DNA from: Agaribacterium haliotis
GTDB lineage: Bacteria; Pseudomonadota; Gammaproteobacteria; Pseudomonadales; Cellvibrionaceae
DNA: 64,000 nt
Reading direction: 5' to 3'
NCBI RefSeq assembly: GCF_002312815.1
Contig: NZ_NKQJ01000004.1
Location: 1 to 64,000, forward strand
The position numbers and the translations under genes are program-made. Of this stretch, positions 62,312 to 64,000 are shown one piece after another. Within the stretch, counting starts at the first letter, position 1. Every line of letters starts with the position of its first letter. The notes under the pieces were generated by a model, which made no database searches, had not been told where the DNA came from, and was given only the letters and a program-made list of their open reading frames with translations.

Positions 62312-62701
62312 ATGTATATAAAAAGTACCCGAGCAGTGCTCTTGTGGGCTGCGTTTTTTGGTTTTGCTGGTGTGGCTTTAGGAGCGTTTGCTGCCCACGC
62401 GTTAAAGCAGGCCCTGAATGCTTATTCGCTCGGCGTTTTGCGCACGGGGCTCGACTATCAGTTGTGGCATGTGCCGGTACTGCTGTGGTTGGCTAGTGCA
62501 ATTAAGCTCTGGCCCCACCGTTTTTGGCTGTTGGCGGCAAATTTATTTATCGCCGGTTTAGTGCTGTTTTGTGGCAGTCTCTACCTTATCGCTTTTGGCG
62601 CACCCCGCTGGCTGGGTGCAGTTACGCCGCTTGGTGGCTTGTTGATGCTTGCCGCCTGGCTCACTTTGGCCTGGGCCGTACTAAAACATCGAGAATTATG
62701 A
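62312..62701 (+). CDS. DUF423 family membrane protein
   Basis: A 129-residue inner-membrane protein with four hydrophobic helices. The pattern [36 protein letters not shown] and [17 protein letters not shown] is diagnostic of DUF423 (YwdK/YgdD). The function is unknown. The ATG at 62312 has no clear ribosome site; a TTG 6 bases upstream is possible. It overlaps trmB by 4 bases (ATGA). Confidence 0.88.
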   Translation: MYIKSTRAVLLWAAFFGFAGVALGAFAAHALKQALNAYSLGVLRTGLDYQLWHVPVLLWLASAIKLWPHRFWLLAANLFIAGLVLFCGSLYLIAFGAPRWLGAVTPLGGLLMLAAWLTLAWAVLKHREL

Positions 62702-63387
62702 AAACAGAATTTAAACAAAAAGCTATTCGCAGTTATGTGATTCGTGGCGGCCGCATGACCGATGCGCAGCAAAAAGCCTTTGATCAGTGGTGGCCACACT
62801 ACGGTCTGAGCTTGCACGATGGCATGATTGAACTAGAACAGGTATTTGGCCGCCGCGCTGAGCTTGTGGTTGAGGTTGGTTTTGGCATGGGGGATTCGCT
62901 TTTGGCGATGGCTCAGGCCGAACCTGAAAAAGACTTTATTGGCATTGAGGTGCATCCTCCCGGCGTTGGGCGGCTTATTAACGAGGCGGGCAAAGCGGGT
63001 TTAACTAATTTAAAGGTGTATCTTGCCGATGCTCTCGATGTGCTCGAAGACTGTTTACCCAAGGCAGTAGCTGCGCGCTTTCAGCTTTATTTCCCCGATC
63101 CGTGGCACAAGAAAAAGCACAACAAGCGGCGCATTGTTCAGCCCGCTTTTGTTGAGCAGGTCAGGCAATTGCTGAAAATCGGTGGTGTCTTTCATATGGC
63201 TACCGATTGGGAGCACTATGCAGAACACATGATGGAGGCGATGTTGGAGGCTCCGGGTTTTGTTAATCAGGCGGGCGATTATCTTTACAGCCCACGCCCG
63301 GACTTTCGCCCAATTACAAAGTTTGAACAGCGCGGTGAGCGCTTGGGGCACGGTGTTTGGGATCTGCTGTTTGAGCGCCGGGATTAA
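62698..63387 (+). CDS. trmB: tRNA (guanine-N7-)-methyltransferase TrmB
   Basis: A 229-residue enzyme making m7G46 in tRNA. The start overlaps the DUF423 stop. Motif [16 protein letters not shown] binds [22 protein letters not shown] and [14 protein letters not shown] are family signatures. Only 3 bases separate it from the next gene. Confidence 0.96.
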   Translation: MKTEFKQKAIRSYVIRGGRMTDAQQKAFDQWWPHYGLSLHDGMIELEQVFGRRAELVVEVGFGMGDSLLAMAQAEPEKDFIGIEVHPPGVGRLINEAGKAGLTNLKVYLADALDVLEDCLPKAVAARFQLYFPDPWHKKKHNKRRIVQPAFVEQVRQLLKIGGVFHMATDWEHYAEHMMEAMLEAPGFVNQAGDYLYSPRPDFRPITKFEQRGERLGHGVWDLLFERRD

Positions 63388-63390
63388 CCG

Positions 63391-63840
63391 GTGTTGTTGC
63401 AGGGCTTTGCGATTGAACTTTGGCGGCAGCCTGACTTAAAAAGTCTGTGCTTGAGCCTGCAGGAGCAGTTTCATTTAAATGTAAACTTAGTTTTATTTGC
63501 GCTTTGGCTGGAAGCTCATCAGCTACAGTTAAGTGCAGGGTCTTGGTCTAAGGCCGAGCGTGTATTAAATGAATCCAGTCGCGATTTCTTACTTAACCTA
63601 AGAGCTCTGCGCAAGCAGCTTAAATACGAGCATTCAGAGCTAGCCTGCGCGCAGCAATTAAAACAGGCTCTGTTACAAGCTGAGCTGGAACTGGAACTGC
63701 GCGAACTTGCTCTGCTGCAAGAGCTGGCCGATAGCGAAGCTGTTTCGGGTGAATGTGATCAGCTCCGGCAATATCTAAAACAGTTTGATAATATCGACGC
63801 ACAGCAATTTGCCGAGCAGTTAAGGTGTTGCTGCAAATAA
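63391..63840 (+). CDS. TIGR02444 family protein
   Basis: A 149-residue protein, GTG start 3 bases after trmB. The start FAIELWRQPDLKSLCLSLQE and NVNLVLFALWLEAH fit the TIGR02444 family of uncharacterised gammaproteobacterial proteins. Highly helical, Leu/Gln-rich, with no signal peptide. Probably co-transcribed with DUF423 and trmB. Confidence 0.82.
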   Translation: MLLQGFAIELWRQPDLKSLCLSLQEQFHLNVNLVLFALWLEAHQLQLSAGSWSKAERVLNESSRDFLLNLRALRKQLKYEHSELACAQQLKQALLQAELELELRELALLQELADSEAVSGECDQLRQYLKQFDNIDAQQFAEQLRCCCK

Positions 63841-63855
63841 AAAAGGCCGCTGATC

Positions 63856-64000
63856 GCGCAATGTTGTTCACTTAAGTGCAAGCTTCCCGGAACGAAGCTG
63901 ATGCGGGCTTTCTTGGGATGCCGTAAACCCGTCCATGGGGGCTTCGCCGCCGCATCCTTGCGGCAGAGACCCAATCAAACCCACTTCAGCTTCGCTCCTT
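63856..64000. repeat. Palindromic element, likely dispersed repeat, cut by the window end
   Basis: GGAACGAAGCTGA at 63889-63901 and TCAGCTTCGCTCC at 63986-63998 are inverted repeats agreeing at 12 of 13 positions, and the bases inside them (TGCGGGCTTTCTTGGG... against ...GACCCAATCAAACCCACT) also pair partly. The centre holds GC-rich smaller hairpins (GGGGGCTTCGCCGCC; CCGCATCCTTGCGG). No coding potential. It resembles interspersed non-coding repeats of marine gammaproteobacteria; copy number cannot be judged here. Confidence 0.55.

Overview
The window looks like chromosomal DNA from a free-living, probably marine, aerobic gammaproteobacterium close to the Cellvibrionales/Pseudomonadales. The case rests on four things: gene orders I recall from Pseudomonas (lptM-lysA-dapF-DUF484-xerC, oxyR-recG, phoB-phoR near ubiA, comM-ubiK-glnK-amtB-sutA, ftsY-ftsE-ftsX-rpoH), a class I adenylate cyclase, a TIGR01782-type TonB receptor with a tryptophan-halogenase-like partner, and many D-rich secreted lipoproteins. 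I see no prophage, insertion sequence, CRISPR array or rRNA. Most of the sequence is conserved core genome with short intergenic gaps; the accessory or poorly described parts are at 0.4-20 kb and 33-40 kb.

Layout. 0-4.5 kb: end of a propeller protein, then an operon of a secreted TPR protein, a sensor kinase with a TPR-like periplasmic part, and an OmpR-type regulator. 4.5-13.8 kb: a small cytochrome c, then TonB receptor, flavin halogenase and SapC-like protein, followed by pirin, azoreductase, a LysR regulator and a LacI regulator that may control the uptake genes. 14-20.9 kb: a lipoprotein with calcium-binding type-3 repeats and a C-terminal c-type heme site, a hydrolase, rluE, and several little-known small proteins. 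20.9-32.3 kb: phoR/phoB (candidate Pho box), ubiA, an HU protein, a dicarboxylate/glutamate symporter, two YbaK-HDOD fusion paralogs, recG and oxyR. 32.3-41 kb: an SDR protein, hemH with a membrane partner, an FHA membrane protein, and two tandem S41 protease lipoproteins with a small lipoprotein. 41-50.3 kb: tRNA-Arg, cytochrome c5, YbaK, rep, comM, ubiK, then a nitrogen block (TorF-type porin, P-II, AmtB, second P-II, SutA-like). 50.3-57.6 kb: xerC, DUF484, dapF, lysA, lptM, cyaA, coaD. 57.7-63.8 kb: rsmD, ftsY-ftsE-ftsX, rpoH, DUF423, trmB, TIGR02444. The window ends in a palindromic element that looks like a dispersed repeat.

How parts work together. The nitrogen block is the best supported regulatory unit: an exact NtrC-type palindrome (46905-46919) lies about 90 bp upstream of a good -24/-12 sigma-54 element (46995-47011), ahead of an outer-membrane TorF-like protein, P-II and AmtB. 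This suggests an ammonium or amine uptake route through both membranes under nitrogen control. The TonB receptor/halogenase/SapC genes form a carbohydrate-utilisation type module whose substrate I cannot name. No wholly new system can be demonstrated from sequence alone. The most interesting leads are the TPR-kinase triad, the type-3-repeat/heme lipoprotein, the YbaK-HDOD pair in which one member has lost the presumed catalytic lysine, the tandem S41 lipoproteins, and the nitrogen-controlled porin.
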